Assembly: GCA_017518935.1 (NCBI GenBank)
Contig: JAFWTK010000178.1
Location: forward strand, 1 to 42,527
Source of the DNA: Prevotella sp.
Lineage (GTDB): Bacteria > Bacteroidota > Bacteroidia > Bacteroidales > Bacteroidaceae
Reading direction: 5' to 3'
Length of the DNA: 42,527 nt
The first letter of the stretch is position 1. Each line of letters begins with the position of its first letter. The translations under genes and the position numbers were made by a program. Below, in pieces: positions 23,183-31,458 of the stretch. Under the pieces are notes generated by a model that saw nothing but the letters and a program-made list of their open reading frames with translations, had not been told where the DNA came from and searched no databases.

Positions 23183-24397
23183 ATGAAACAGACCAAGCAA
23201 TGGATGTTCGCTGCTATCCCTATGTTCTGTGGTATGGTACTGGCCATGATGCTGATGGCTGTTGCCTGCTTGGAAGTGGCAGCGCAGGGCTTCAGGATGG
23301 AGAGTTTTCCGGAGGGTTCGTACTCTCCAGTGACAAACATCAACCGCAACGGGTATCCCCGTGTGTTGAAGGACGGCAGCGTGATGTTCCGTGTGAACGC
23401 CCCGCAGGCACAGCAGGTGCAGATAGACCTGGGGGGCACGAAGTATGATATGGTCAAGGGCGAGGGTGGCACCTGGTCGGTGACCACGAAGCCGCAGGTG
23501 CCGGGATTCCATTACTATTCGCTGATTACCGACGGTGTGTCGACAGCCGATCCCGCCAGTCAGTCGTTCTACGGCTGCAGTCGTTGGTCGAGTGGGATAG
23601 AGATACTTGAGGAGGGAATGGCCGACTTCGAGGTGCAGGATGTCAAGCATGGTGAGGTGCGTACCGTCCATTATTATTCGAATGTGGAAAAGGCTTGGCG
23701 TCCGCTGATGGTGTATACGCCTGCAGGTTACGACGAGGGTAATCAGACGTATCCTGTAGTATATATCCAGCATGGCGGTGGTGAGGATCATCGTGGCTGG
23801 ATGGAGCAGGGGCGTACCGCTCAGATCATGGACAATCTGATTGCAGCAGGTAAGGCTGTCCCAATGATAGTAGTGAGTTCGAACAGTAATGTGCGCTCTA
23901 CCAGTGGCGGTTTTGGTGGTGGCGGTTACAGTTGGCAGGGCATGCAGACCTTCCGTAGTGAACTGATAGAGAATGTGATCCCTTTCGTCGAAAAGACCTA
24001 TCGTGTGAAGAAGGATCGCAGGAACCGTGCGATGTGTGGACTGTCGATGGGTGGCGGCCAGTCGTTTTATATCGGCTTGCGCGACCCAGAGGTGTTCGCC
24101 AATGTGGGTGTTTTTTCGACGGGTATGTTCGGTGGTATCCGTGGGGCATCGAACTTCGATTTGGAGAAAGAAGTGCCAGGGATGCTGACGGATACGAAGA
24201 CGTTTAATAAACAGTTTGACGTGTTCTTCTTGTCTTGTGGTGAGCAGGATCCACGTATTGAATATACCCGCAATATTGTAAAGGCGATGCGTGACGGTGG
24301 GGTAGAGGTGCGTTTCAACTCCTACCCAGGCGACCATGAGTGGCAGGTGTGGCGCAAGTCGCTGCATGAGTTTGCCCAATATCTGTTCAAAGATTAA
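23183..24397 (+). CDS. Secreted CE1-type esterase with N-terminal CBM48-like domain
   Basis: A 404-residue exported protein (long signal sequence, about residues 1-35). Residues about 45-150 form an E-set/CBM48-like domain (MFRVNAPQAQQVQIDLGG, YYSLITDGVSTADPAS). The alpha/beta-hydrolase domain follows, with YPVVYIQHGGGEDH, nucleophile motif CGLSMGGGQ (Ser near 287), CGEQDPR for the acid, and GDHEWQVW for the histidine (near 383), so the triad looks complete. The layout matches Prevotella feruloyl/acetyl xylan esterases. A Gly-rich loop (SGGFGGGGYSW) occurs at about residue 240. It has its own promoter and terminator. Confidence 0.92.
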   Translation: MKQTKQWMFAAIPMFCGMVLAMMLMAVACLEVAAQGFRMESFPEGSYSPVTNINRNGYPRVLKDGSVMFRVNAPQAQQVQIDLGGTKYDMVKGEGGTWSVTTKPQVPGFHYYSLITDGVSTADPASQSFYGCSRWSSGIEILEEGMADFEVQDVKHGEVRTVHYYSNVEKAWRPLMVYTPAGYDEGNQTYPVVYIQHGGGEDHRGWMEQGRTAQIMDNLIAAGKAVPMIVVSSNSNVRSTSGGFGGGGYSWQGMQTFRSELIENVIPFVEKTYRVKKDRRNRAMCGLSMGGGQSFYIGLRDPEVFANVGVFSTGMFGGIRGASNFDLEKEVPGMLTDTKTFNKQFDVFFLSCGEQDPRIEYTRNIVKAMRDGGVEVRFNSYPGDHEWQVWRKSLHEFAQYLFKD

Positions 24398-24425
24398 CCG
24401 GGAAACGATTCCATTGGAATTGGTT

Positions 24426-24460
24426 GCCGATATGCTCTGAGGGAGTGTATCGGCTTTTTT
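24426..24460 (+). terminator. Rho-independent terminator after the second esterase
   Basis: GCCGATA (24426-24432) pairs with TATCGGC (24448-24454), extended inward by G-U, C-G, T-A and C-G pairs, and is followed at once by six T. It separates the esterase from the ABC/GntR gene train. Confidence 0.88.
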
Positions 24461-24529
24461 ATTAAATAATGTACGCACGAGACATAAGGGTTAAAGTGTG
24501 TTAAGAAACTGAAGTTTTTTACCGAAAAA

Positions 24530-24561
24530 TTTGGAGCGTATTCATAAAAGCACTACTTTTG
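24530..24561 (+). promoter_or_regulatory. Promoter of the GntR/ABC gene train
   Basis: TTTG (24530-24533), 20 bases, then TACTTTTG (24554-24561). The leader to the first ATG is about 90 bases and begins with a palindrome. I saw no other consensus promoter between here and 36461. Confidence 0.82.
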
Positions 24562-24563
24562 CG

Positions 24564-24585
24564 GTGTACTATTAAAGTAGTACAC
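24564..24585 (+). promoter_or_regulatory. Palindromic operator over the transcription start
   Basis: GTGTACTA (24564-24571), six bases, then TAGTACAC (24578-24585), a perfect inverted repeat starting 3 bases after the -7 box, where RNA polymerase would begin transcription. GntR-family proteins bind GT-N-AC inverted repeats, and a YtrA-type GntR gene lies at 27294 in the same train, so it is the likely ligand. The pairing is an inference. Confidence 0.65.
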
Positions 24586-24656
24586 TACAACAGAGGTAAT
24601 AAGCCTCGGAAATTTGAAACAGAAAATTATCAAAATAACATCTAAATACAACGATT

Positions 24657-25472
24657 ATGATTGAGGTAAACAACATCAGTTTTAAGTACGCAGGTCAGAA
24701 GAACCTGGTATTCGACGATTTCAGTTTGACACTGAAACAGGATAACATTTACGGTTTGCTGGGTAAGAACGGTACAGGCAAATCTACTCTGCTTTATCTA
24801 ATCAGCGGTCTGCTTCGCCCCAAGAAGGGTACTGTATTGTTTGATGGCATTGAGACCAAACTCCGCAGGCCTGAGACACTGAGCGAGATATTTATCGTTC
24901 CTGAGGAGTTTGATCTGCCTGCTATGTCGCTGGAACAGTATGTGAAGATCAACCGTCCCTTCTATCCCTTGTTCAGTTCTCAGGTGCTGGAGGCTTGTCT
25001 GAAGGACTTCGAACTCACAATGGACGTGAAGTTGAATGCCCTCTCGATGGGACAGAAGAAGAAGGTGTTTATGGCTTTCGCCCTGGCTACGAATACGAAG
25101 GTGATGCTGATGGACGAGCCAACCAACGGTCTGGATATCCCTTCGAAGAGTCAGTTCCGCAAGGTGGTGGCGCAGTATATGAGTGGTGATCGCACCCTGA
25201 TCATCTCCACCCATCAGGTACACGATGTGGAGGCGTTGTTGGATCACATCCTGATTCTCTCACCGCAGAAGTTATTGCTGAATGCCTCAGTGGCTGAGAT
25301 TCAGGAGAAGTACACCTTTGAATATCGTACACCAGATCAGATGGACGATGCACTCTATGCTGAGCCTTCACTGCAAGGTAATGCCGTGATTGCACCTCGT
25401 AAGGAGGGTAGTGCTGAGACGCAGGTGAACCTCGAACTGCTGTTCAATGCCGTCAATGAAGGGAAAATCTAA
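24657..25472 (+). CDS. ABC transporter ATP-binding protein (YtrB-like)
   Basis: A 271-residue ATPase subunit with Walker A GLLGKNGTGKSTLLYL, a modified signature LSMGQKKKVFMAFAL, Walker B VMLMDEPTNGLD, and the switch histidine in IISTHQVHDVE. The signature LSMGQ replaces LSGGQ, common in ABC-2-type exporters. It is first in the gene train and is followed by two membrane proteins that are its likely permeases. Analogy to B. subtilis YtrB is by context and size, not by alignment. Confidence 0.92.
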   Translation: MIEVNNISFKYAGQKNLVFDDFSLTLKQDNIYGLLGKNGTGKSTLLYLISGLLRPKKGTVLFDGIETKLRRPETLSEIFIVPEEFDLPAMSLEQYVKINRPFYPLFSSQVLEACLKDFELTMDVKLNALSMGQKKKVFMAFALATNTKVMLMDEPTNGLDIPSKSQFRKVVAQYMSGDRTLIISTHQVHDVEALLDHILILSPQKLLLNASVAEIQEKYTFEYRTPDQMDDALYAEPSLQGNAVIAPRKEGSAETQVNLELLFNAVNEGKI

Positions 25473-25502
25473 TTCATAATTAACAATTCATAATTAACAA
25501 TT
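25471..25502 (+). repeat. 14-base tandem repeat between two train genes
   Basis: AATTCATAATTAAC occurs twice in perfect tandem (25471-25484, 25485-25498), plus a further AATT. The first copy overlaps the stop codon of the ATPase gene. Similar AT-rich direct repeats are frequent between Bacteroidota genes (from memory), and none of the train's promoters is in it. Confidence 0.8.
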
Positions 25503-25510
25503 AGACGATT

Positions 25511-26305
25511 ATGATACAGTTTAATTTAAATAGATTCTGCAAGGTGGCGAAGTGGTCGCTGACAGTCGATAGGGGCTTTTATCTGAGGAACCTGCTGAAC
25601 GTGTTCGTCGTCATGTCGCTGTTCTTCATTGCCTTCACGACGCGCTTCTTCCATCTTTATGTGAATGGTAATGACACGGCCTATAGGCCGTGCCTGGCTG
25701 CGGCGATGATTATGTTCATCATTACTGGCATCACAGGACCGTCGTGGATGTTTTCGAGCATGAAAGGTAAGCACGATCTCCAAACGCTGCTGATGTTGCC
25801 CGCCTCGAATTTCGAGAAGTTCCTGATGCGCTACAGCACGTGGATCCTTCTGTTGCCGCTTTACATCGTGGCTTTCCTGGGTGCCGACCTGGTTCAGTAT
25901 CTGGTGAATGTGATATGGGGCAGTAAGGACGTGATGTTTGTAACGACAGATGTTATTGATCATATAAACGCATTGTGGACAAGAATGCCGAATTCAAACA
26001 GAACCATTGTAAATGGCGTATTTGTCTGTGTGTTTTTATTCCACTCCCTCTATACACTGGGTGGCACGTTCTTCCGCTCGCACAAGTATTCCTGGGTGTT
26101 GACAACGGTGTCTATCATCGTGATTTGTATGGTGATACTCTGGTTGTCTCCTGAGAGTTCTGAAGGATTGATTGATAGGGAGCACACGACGAAGGAGTTA
26201 CTTGCCTGGGATGCCCTCTATGGTGTTTGGTTCTTGGTGAATTTCTGGCTGTCGTACAAGCTCTTCTGCCGTCAGCAGATCATCGGTAAGTTCGTTAACC
26301 TGTAA
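25511..26305 (+). CDS. Membrane protein, probable ABC permease (YtrC/D-like position)
   Basis: A 264-residue polytopic protein with about six predicted helices (for example LLNVFVVMSLFFIAFTTRF, WILLLPLYIVAFLGADLVQY, and a C-terminal pair near residues 195-250). There is no signal peptide beyond the first helix and no recognised catalytic motif. A soluble-looking segment carries LQTLLMLPASNFEKFLMRY, a phrase shared with the next gene (AFLMLPSTNLEKFLAV), so the two are related and probably form a heterodimer with the upstream ATPase. Family name not assigned. Confidence 0.85.
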   Translation: MIQFNLNRFCKVAKWSLTVDRGFYLRNLLNVFVVMSLFFIAFTTRFFHLYVNGNDTAYRPCLAAAMIMFIITGITGPSWMFSSMKGKHDLQTLLMLPASNFEKFLMRYSTWILLLPLYIVAFLGADLVQYLVNVIWGSKDVMFVTTDVIDHINALWTRMPNSNRTIVNGVFVCVFLFHSLYTLGGTFFRSHKYSWVLTTVSIIVICMVILWLSPESSEGLIDREHTTKELLAWDALYGVWFLVNFWLSYKLFCRQQIIGKFVNL

Positions 26306-26380
26306 AAGGGTAAAAAGGTAAAAAAGAATTCGCTTTAGCGCTTTTACAAAGCGTAGCGACTAAAAGAAAAAGGTAAAAAA
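26306..26380 (+). repeat. GGTAAAAA-type repeats and hairpin between the two membrane protein genes
   Basis: A-rich units of the form GGTAAAAA occur at 26309-26327 and again at 26371-26378, immediately before the start codon. They enclose a possible hairpin in which CGCTTT (26348-26353 region) faces AAAGCG. The same kind of unit appears upstream of aroA on the other strand. It may act as an A-rich translation initiation region; this is an inference. Confidence 0.45.
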
Positions 26381-27310
26381 ATGAATAATTTTAATATAAA
26401 TAGATTTGGGCAGACGTTCCGCTGGGTGGTGGCTACCAACTTCCGCAATTTCATAGCATGGACTTTAGGCGCTGCTGTGGGTGCTTTCCTCATGGAGATG
26501 ATTTTTGTTGCCATGAATGTTCATTCTGATGGCGGAAATTACGTTCCTGTATTATATTCCACCATATCCCAGATTTGCCAGATCGCACTCATCATATTTG
26601 TGTTGGTAGCGCTGAGTACAGGCTTTGCCGACTACCAGAAAAAGGCGAAGCGCGAGGCCTTCCTGATGCTGCCTTCAACGAATCTGGAAAAATTCCTGGC
26701 AGTCGTTATTTATGTCACAGTGGTCTGGTCGCTGGCAGGATTCCTGGCTTTTGCCATAGGCGATACGCTCAGAATGGCAGTCCGTGCCCTGGCGTATGGT
26801 AACGAGTGGTATTCGCTTGTGCCGAAGATGTTGGATCTGTTCGGTGAGATGATACCCTCTTACGAAGATGGCATGATGATCCGACCAATATCTTACAGAG
26901 TGTGCGCTCCAATTGCTTTGATAGGTTTGTTCGTCTGGCTTCATTCAACCTACATCCTCGGAGGTACTCTGCTGCGCAAGTATGCCTTCGTTGCGTCGAG
27001 TCTGGTGATTATCTCAGCCTTCATTCTAATGGCATGGTTGAATCAGAAGTATAATCTCCAGTTCTTCTATGTAGATACATTTATAGATGGTCAGTCCGTG
27101 GATGCTTTGCGCCAGTCAGGAGCCTTGGATGCAAATGGTCCGTGGTCTGCAAAGTCCGTCCAGATCATACATAAAGTAGGTGCCTTGGGTTACTTCATAA
27201 CGGTGGCACTACCTATACTCTCTATCTTCAACTACTGGGCTTCGTTCCATATCTTCAAAGGTTTTCAGTTAATAACAAATAAGTGGATTAATTATGACTT
27301 TCACAAATGA
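26381..27310 (+). CDS. Membrane protein, second probable ABC permease
   Basis: A 309-residue polytopic protein with about six helices, including FIAWTLGAAVGAFLMEMIFV, IALIIFVLVALSTGF, VVIYVTVVWSLAGFLAFAIG and YFITVALPILSIF near the end. It shares the motif FLMLPSTNLEKFLAV and the phrase YILGGTLLRKYAF (compare TLGGTFFRSHKYS) with the preceding gene, so both derive from one ancestor. Its 3' end overlaps the GntR gene by 17 bases, which suggests coordinated translation. Confidence 0.85.
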   Translation: MNNFNINRFGQTFRWVVATNFRNFIAWTLGAAVGAFLMEMIFVAMNVHSDGGNYVPVLYSTISQICQIALIIFVLVALSTGFADYQKKAKREAFLMLPSTNLEKFLAVVIYVTVVWSLAGFLAFAIGDTLRMAVRALAYGNEWYSLVPKMLDLFGEMIPSYEDGMMIRPISYRVCAPIALIGLFVWLHSTYILGGTLLRKYAFVASSLVIISAFILMAWLNQKYNLQFFYVDTFIDGQSVDALRQSGALDANGPWSAKSVQIIHKVGALGYFITVALPILSIFNYWASFHIFKGFQLITNKWINYDFHK

Positions 27311-27656
27311 TAAAGCAATCTACCTGCAGATCGTGGACCGTCTCTGCGACGAGATCCTCTCAGGTAAATACCAGGATGACGACAGAATCCCCAGCGTACG
27401 CGAATATGCCGTACTCTTGGAGGTGAATACGAACACAGCCGTCAAGGCCTACGAGCAACTGGCTCGTGAGGAGATCATCTACAACAAACGTGGTCTGGGC
27501 TACTTCGTGACCAAGGGTGCCAAGAAGCAAATCCTGAAAGAGCGCAAGAAGGCCTTCATGAAGGAGCGCCTGCCAGAACTCTTCCGCCAGATGCAGTTGC
27601 TTGACATCACGTTAGAAGATGTTAAAGTTGCCTACGAGATGCAACAAAAGGGATAG
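27294..27656 (+). CDS. GntR-family transcriptional regulator, YtrA type
   Basis: A 120-residue regulator. Residues about 8-75 are a winged helix-turn-helix of the GntR class (IYLQIVDRLCDEILSGKYQ, RIPSVREYAVLLEVNTNTAV, then YEQLAREEIIYNKRGLGYFV). Only a short helical tail of about 45 residues follows, with no ligand-binding FadR or HutC domain, which is the YtrA subfamily layout. B. subtilis YtrA represses an ABC transporter operon induced by cell-wall antibiotics. Its position inside a similar gene set and the palindrome at 24564 suggest autoregulation. Confidence 0.93.
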   Translation: MTFTNDKAIYLQIVDRLCDEILSGKYQDDDRIPSVREYAVLLEVNTNTAVKAYEQLAREEIIYNKRGLGYFVTKGAKKQILKERKKAFMKERLPELFRQMQLLDITLEDVKVAYEMQQKG

Positions 27657-27685
27657 TTTCTGCGTATAATAAGTAAAACAAAGGT

Positions 27686-30637
27686 ATGAATCAACCGTAT
27701 TTCCTGTTTCTGCTTATCATCGCACTGATGTGTCCGTCGGGTAATGTCGTCGCTCAGGACAATGACAGACGTGTCGTATCGGGTCGTATCGTCGAGGCGT
27801 TCACCCACGAGGTGATACCCAATGTGTCCGTCTGTCTGCTGTCCGCTTCCGATAGTACCGTGATAGAGACCTATCAGCCTGTGGGCGGTGACACTTTGTT
27901 GCTGAACCGTTTCGGCTTCTTCCAGTTGCCTGTCAAGCAGAAGGGAAAGTACCTCATCCGCACCTCGTGCATCGGCTTCAAGACCACCTACACGCCCTTC
28001 GAGGTAAAATACAAGCGTGAGGGCGATGTCGATGTGGGACGTATAGAAATGAGACGTGAGTCGATGATGCTGGGTGAGGTTACTGTTACGGGTACGAAAA
28101 TCAAAATGGTGATGCGAGGCGACACCGTCGTCTATAATGCTGACGCCTTCAACCTGGCCGAAGGTTCGATGCTCGACGCCCTGATACGCCAGTTGCCTGG
28201 AGCCGAACTAAGCAAGGACGGCGAGATCAAGGTGAACGGCAAGAAGATAGACAACCTGCTGGTCGATGGGCGCGACTTTTTCGAAGGCGATCCGAAGGCG
28301 GCACTCGAGAACCTGCCAGCCTACACGGTGAACAAGATCAAGGTGTTCGACCGCGAGGGCAAACTCACAGAGATGGCTGGTCGCGACATGAACGACAAGA
28401 GTTACGTGATGGATGTCAAACTGAAGAAGCAGTATGCCATCAGTACCAATGGCAATATCGAGGTTGGTGCAGGAACCGAAGACCGCTATGGGCTGCGAAT
28501 GATGGTCAGCAGAAGGGCCGGCATGCATCAGTTGTCGCTGAACGCCAATCTGAACAATCTCAACGACCAGAGCAGTCGTATGTTCATGAGTGGCAATGGG
28601 GCGGTATATTATGAACCGTCGGCTGCACAGGGTGTTCAGACCACCCGTACTGCCAACATCGGCTACAGTTATGGCGGATGGGAGGATAAGTTCTCTGCGG
28701 GCGTCAGCGTCAGCGGCTATCATAACAACAACCATACGGATACGTGGACTTCGAGCCAGACCTACCTCGCTGGTGGCGACACCTACGCCCGCTCGGCCAA
28801 CTACAATCGTAGCCGTTCGAAGGGCTTCAGTAGTTATGGTCACCTCAATTGGTCGCCTAAGAAATTGCTTACTACGGTCAATTACGATATCAGTTATTCA
28901 TCAGGCAATAACTGGGGTAGTAACCGTTCGGCTCAGTTTGATGCAGATCCTGCAGAGTATGGAGATTTGTTGGATGACCTCTTCCTCCATCCTGACAAAT
29001 ACCGTCAACTGACGCTAAACCGTCGTGAGACACAGAGTCAGGGTGATAACGAGAACCTGAACATCGTTGGTAATGCACAGACTCACGTCAAGTTGTGGGC
29101 AGATATCGTGTCGCTACAGGCAAGTGTCAACTACAACCGTACATCGTCGAACCGTTACGAACGGCAGGACCTGAACTACATGAAGACACATGGACAACGT
29201 GACTTCCGTAACAACTATACCGATGCGCCTTCGAAAAACTGGAACACTTCGCTCAGTGCAGACTACAACGTAGGACTGGGCCGTCACAACCTGCGCCTGG
29301 GCTATGAGTACAGTCATGCCTACAACGACAACGAGAATTCACTTTACCGTTTGGATCGTCTGCCTGGGCGCGACTCAACGCTCATCGATCTGCTGCCATC
29401 CACTGCTGAGGCTCTGCGCAGCGTGCTCGACAACCCAAACAGTTATAACTATACCCGCCACGACAATACCCAGCAACTGCGGGCTTCACTGACGCTGTCA
29501 CCACGATTCATGGGTAATGGGGGCATATACATGACGTTGCCACTACAATATGTAGACAAGCGTTTGGATTATTTCCGCGAGACCCAGCAGCACCTCACAC
29601 AGAGTCACTGGATGCTGAATCCCAACCTGCAGGTGATCTATTCTCCGAAGCACGAGGGAGGTGCCATCTTTGTTGGCCTGGACGAGAATCAGCCCACCAT
29701 CATGCAAATCATGATGAATGCTTCCTACCAGACCAGCGTGCCAGACATCATGACTCTCGTCAGTTACGTCGATAGCAGCGATCCACTGAACGTCAGTTAC
29801 TCAAACCCTGACCTGCACAAGACACATACGCTGAATATCAGCAGTAACTTCATCCTTATAGGAGGGCCCAAGATACGGACCATTAGTGCCGGTCTCAGGT
29901 ACAGTCGCACTTATAACGCTGTAGCCACCAGTATGGTCTATGACAAGACCAGCGGACGCACTACCACCAAGCCCGTCAATGTCGATGGCAACTGGAGCCT
30001 TGGTGCAGACTTTAACTGCGGACAAACTCTCGACAAGAAAAAGCGACTCCGCTTCGAGAACACTTTGGGCTTTTCCTACAACCACAGTGTAGACCTGAAC
30101 AGTGTGGCTGGTAGCACCACCAGTGCTGAGAGCATTGTCCACAACACTAATCTTAACGACCATCTGACAGCCAATTACCAGATACCCGCAGGTGAGGGTA
30201 GGGGGAATCATGAACTGAGCCTCAGTTTCAGCGGGTCCCTAAATCATGTCACCAGCAGTCGTGAAGACTTCCAGCGCATCAATGCCGGCAACATCAGTTA
30301 CGGACTCTCGGCACTTGTACAGTTGCCTTGGAAGTTACAATTGTCAACCAGCATCGTCAACTACAGTCGTCGTGGCTACAGTGATCCTCAGATGAATCGC
30401 GACGAACTGATATGGGGTGCCAAACTCAGTCGTCAGTTGCTGAAGAACACTCTCACCGTCAGCATCGAAGGCTTTGATCTGTTAGGACAACTTAGTAACA
30501 GACAGTACAACATCAACGAACAGGGACGAACAGAGACCTATACCAACGTTGTATCTCAATACGGTCTGCTGAAACTGACGTATCAATTCAGGAAGTACCC
30601 CAAAGGCAAGAAGAATGCTGATCCGTATTTCTTCTGA
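27686..30637 (+). CDS. Outer membrane beta-barrel protein, TonB-receptor-like
   Basis: A 983-residue exported protein (signal peptide residues 1-24, ending VVAQ). A carboxypeptidase-regulatory-like domain (about 30-125) is followed by a plug-like region with LGEVTVTGTKIKMVMRGDTV, KVNGKKIDNLLVDGRDFFEG and NKIKVFDREGK, then a long beta-barrel with alternating aromatic strands to the C-terminus. This is the architecture of SusC-relative outer-membrane barrel proteins found in Bacteroidota (outer membrane beta-barrel family). No clear TonB box and no partner SusD gene were seen. Its placing inside an exporter gene train is unusual for a nutrient receptor. Confidence 0.87.
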   Translation: MNQPYFLFLLIIALMCPSGNVVAQDNDRRVVSGRIVEAFTHEVIPNVSVCLLSASDSTVIETYQPVGGDTLLLNRFGFFQLPVKQKGKYLIRTSCIGFKTTYTPFEVKYKREGDVDVGRIEMRRESMMLGEVTVTGTKIKMVMRGDTVVYNADAFNLAEGSMLDALIRQLPGAELSKDGEIKVNGKKIDNLLVDGRDFFEGDPKAALENLPAYTVNKIKVFDREGKLTEMAGRDMNDKSYVMDVKLKKQYAISTNGNIEVGAGTEDRYGLRMMVSRRAGMHQLSLNANLNNLNDQSSRMFMSGNGAVYYEPSAAQGVQTTRTANIGYSYGGWEDKFSAGVSVSGYHNNNHTDTWTSSQTYLAGGDTYARSANYNRSRSKGFSSYGHLNWSPKKLLTTVNYDISYSSGNNWGSNRSAQFDADPAEYGDLLDDLFLHPDKYRQLTLNRRETQSQGDNENLNIVGNAQTHVKLWADIVSLQASVNYNRTSSNRYERQDLNYMKTHGQRDFRNNYTDAPSKNWNTSLSADYNVGLGRHNLRLGYEYSHAYNDNENSLYRLDRLPGRDSTLIDLLPSTAEALRSVLDNPNSYNYTRHDNTQQLRASLTLSPRFMGNGGIYMTLPLQYVDKRLDYFRETQQHLTQSHWMLNPNLQVIYSPKHEGGAIFVGLDENQPTIMQIMMNASYQTSVPDIMTLVSYVDSSDPLNVSYSNPDLHKTHTLNISSNFILIGGPKIRTISAGLRYSRTYNAVATSMVYDKTSGRTTTKPVNVDGNWSLGADFNCGQTLDKKKRLRFENTLGFSYNHSVDLNSVAGSTTSAESIVHNTNLNDHLTANYQIPAGEGRGNHELSLSFSGSLNHVTSSREDFQRINAGNISYGLSALVQLPWKLQLSTSIVNYSRRGYSDPQMNRDELIWGAKLSRQLLKNTLTVSIEGFDLLGQLSNRQYNINEQGRTETYTNVVSQYGLLKLTYQFRKYPKGKKNADPYFF

Positions 30638-30726
30638 TAGATTTAAGTTTTTTTAGTTTACAATTACGCAACTTTCCATATATAATGTCCGTCTAACAAA
30701 CAGAAAAAAGAAATAAACAACCACAA

Positions 30727-31446
30727 ATGATACACTTACAAGACATTAACAAGACCTATTTCGGTGCGCAGCCACTGCATGTGCTCAAGGGTATCAACCT
30801 CGACATTGCCAAGGGTGAGTTCGTGAGCATCATGGGTGCCTCGGGTTCTGGCAAGAGTACCTTATTAAATATATTAGGTATTCTCGACAACTACGACTCA
30901 GGCACCTACGAACTGGCAGGCGTGCCCATCTGGAACCTCTCAGAGCGCAAGGCGGCTGACTACCGTAACCGAATGATAGGTTTTATCTTCCAGTCATTTA
31001 ATCTCATCTCTTTCAAAACCGCCGTGGAAAACGTTGAGTTGCCATTATTTTATCAGGGGGTGTCCAGAAAGAAGCGCCATCAGATGGCACTGGAGTACCT
31101 GGAGCGTCTGGGACTGCTCGACTGGGCAGAACATTACCCCAACGAACTGTCGGGAGGACAGAAGCAACGCGTAGCAATTGCCAGAGCACTCATCACCAAG
31201 CCACAGATCATCCTGGCCGACGAGCCTACGGGTGCACTCGACTCGAAGACCTCCGTGGAGGTGATGCAGTTGCTCAAGCAGTTGAACCAGGAGGATGGCA
31301 TGACTATCGTCGTGGTGACGCACGAGAGCGGTGTAGCGAACGAGACGAACAAGATAGTACACATCAAGGACGGCATCATCGGGCAGATCGAGGAGAACCT
31401 CAACCATAATGCCTCGCCCTTCGGCAGCGGAGGATTGATGAAATAA
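30727..31446 (+). CDS. ABC transporter ATP-binding protein, MacB/LolD type (YtrE-like)
   Basis: A 239-residue ATPase with Walker A GASGSGKSTLLNILG, Q-loop FIFQSFNLI, signature LSGGQKQRVAIARAL, Walker B IILADEPTGALD, and switch region VVVTHES. The phrase DEPTGALDSKTS is typical of the MacB/LolD/FtsE group that powers type VII ABC (mechanotransmission) proteins. The two permeases downstream belong to the matching FtsX/MacB class. An 89-base gap from the beta-barrel gene has no consensus promoter. Confidence 0.94.
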   Translation: MIHLQDINKTYFGAQPLHVLKGINLDIAKGEFVSIMGASGSGKSTLLNILGILDNYDSGTYELAGVPIWNLSERKAADYRNRMIGFIFQSFNLISFKTAVENVELPLFYQGVSRKKRHQMALEYLERLGLLDWAEHYPNELSGGQKQRVAIARALITKPQIILADEPTGALDSKTSVEVMQLLKQLNQEDGMTIVVVTHESGVANETNKIVHIKDGIIGQIEENLNHNASPFGSGGLMK

Positions 31447-31458
31447 GCCACAGATATT

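Noticed and set aside
24953..24962. Sequence AACCGTCCCT in the first ABC ATPase gene, similar to the repeat core.
   Set aside because: Only ten bases match, there is no inverted arm, and it encodes conserved residues (NRPFYPL), so chance is more likely.
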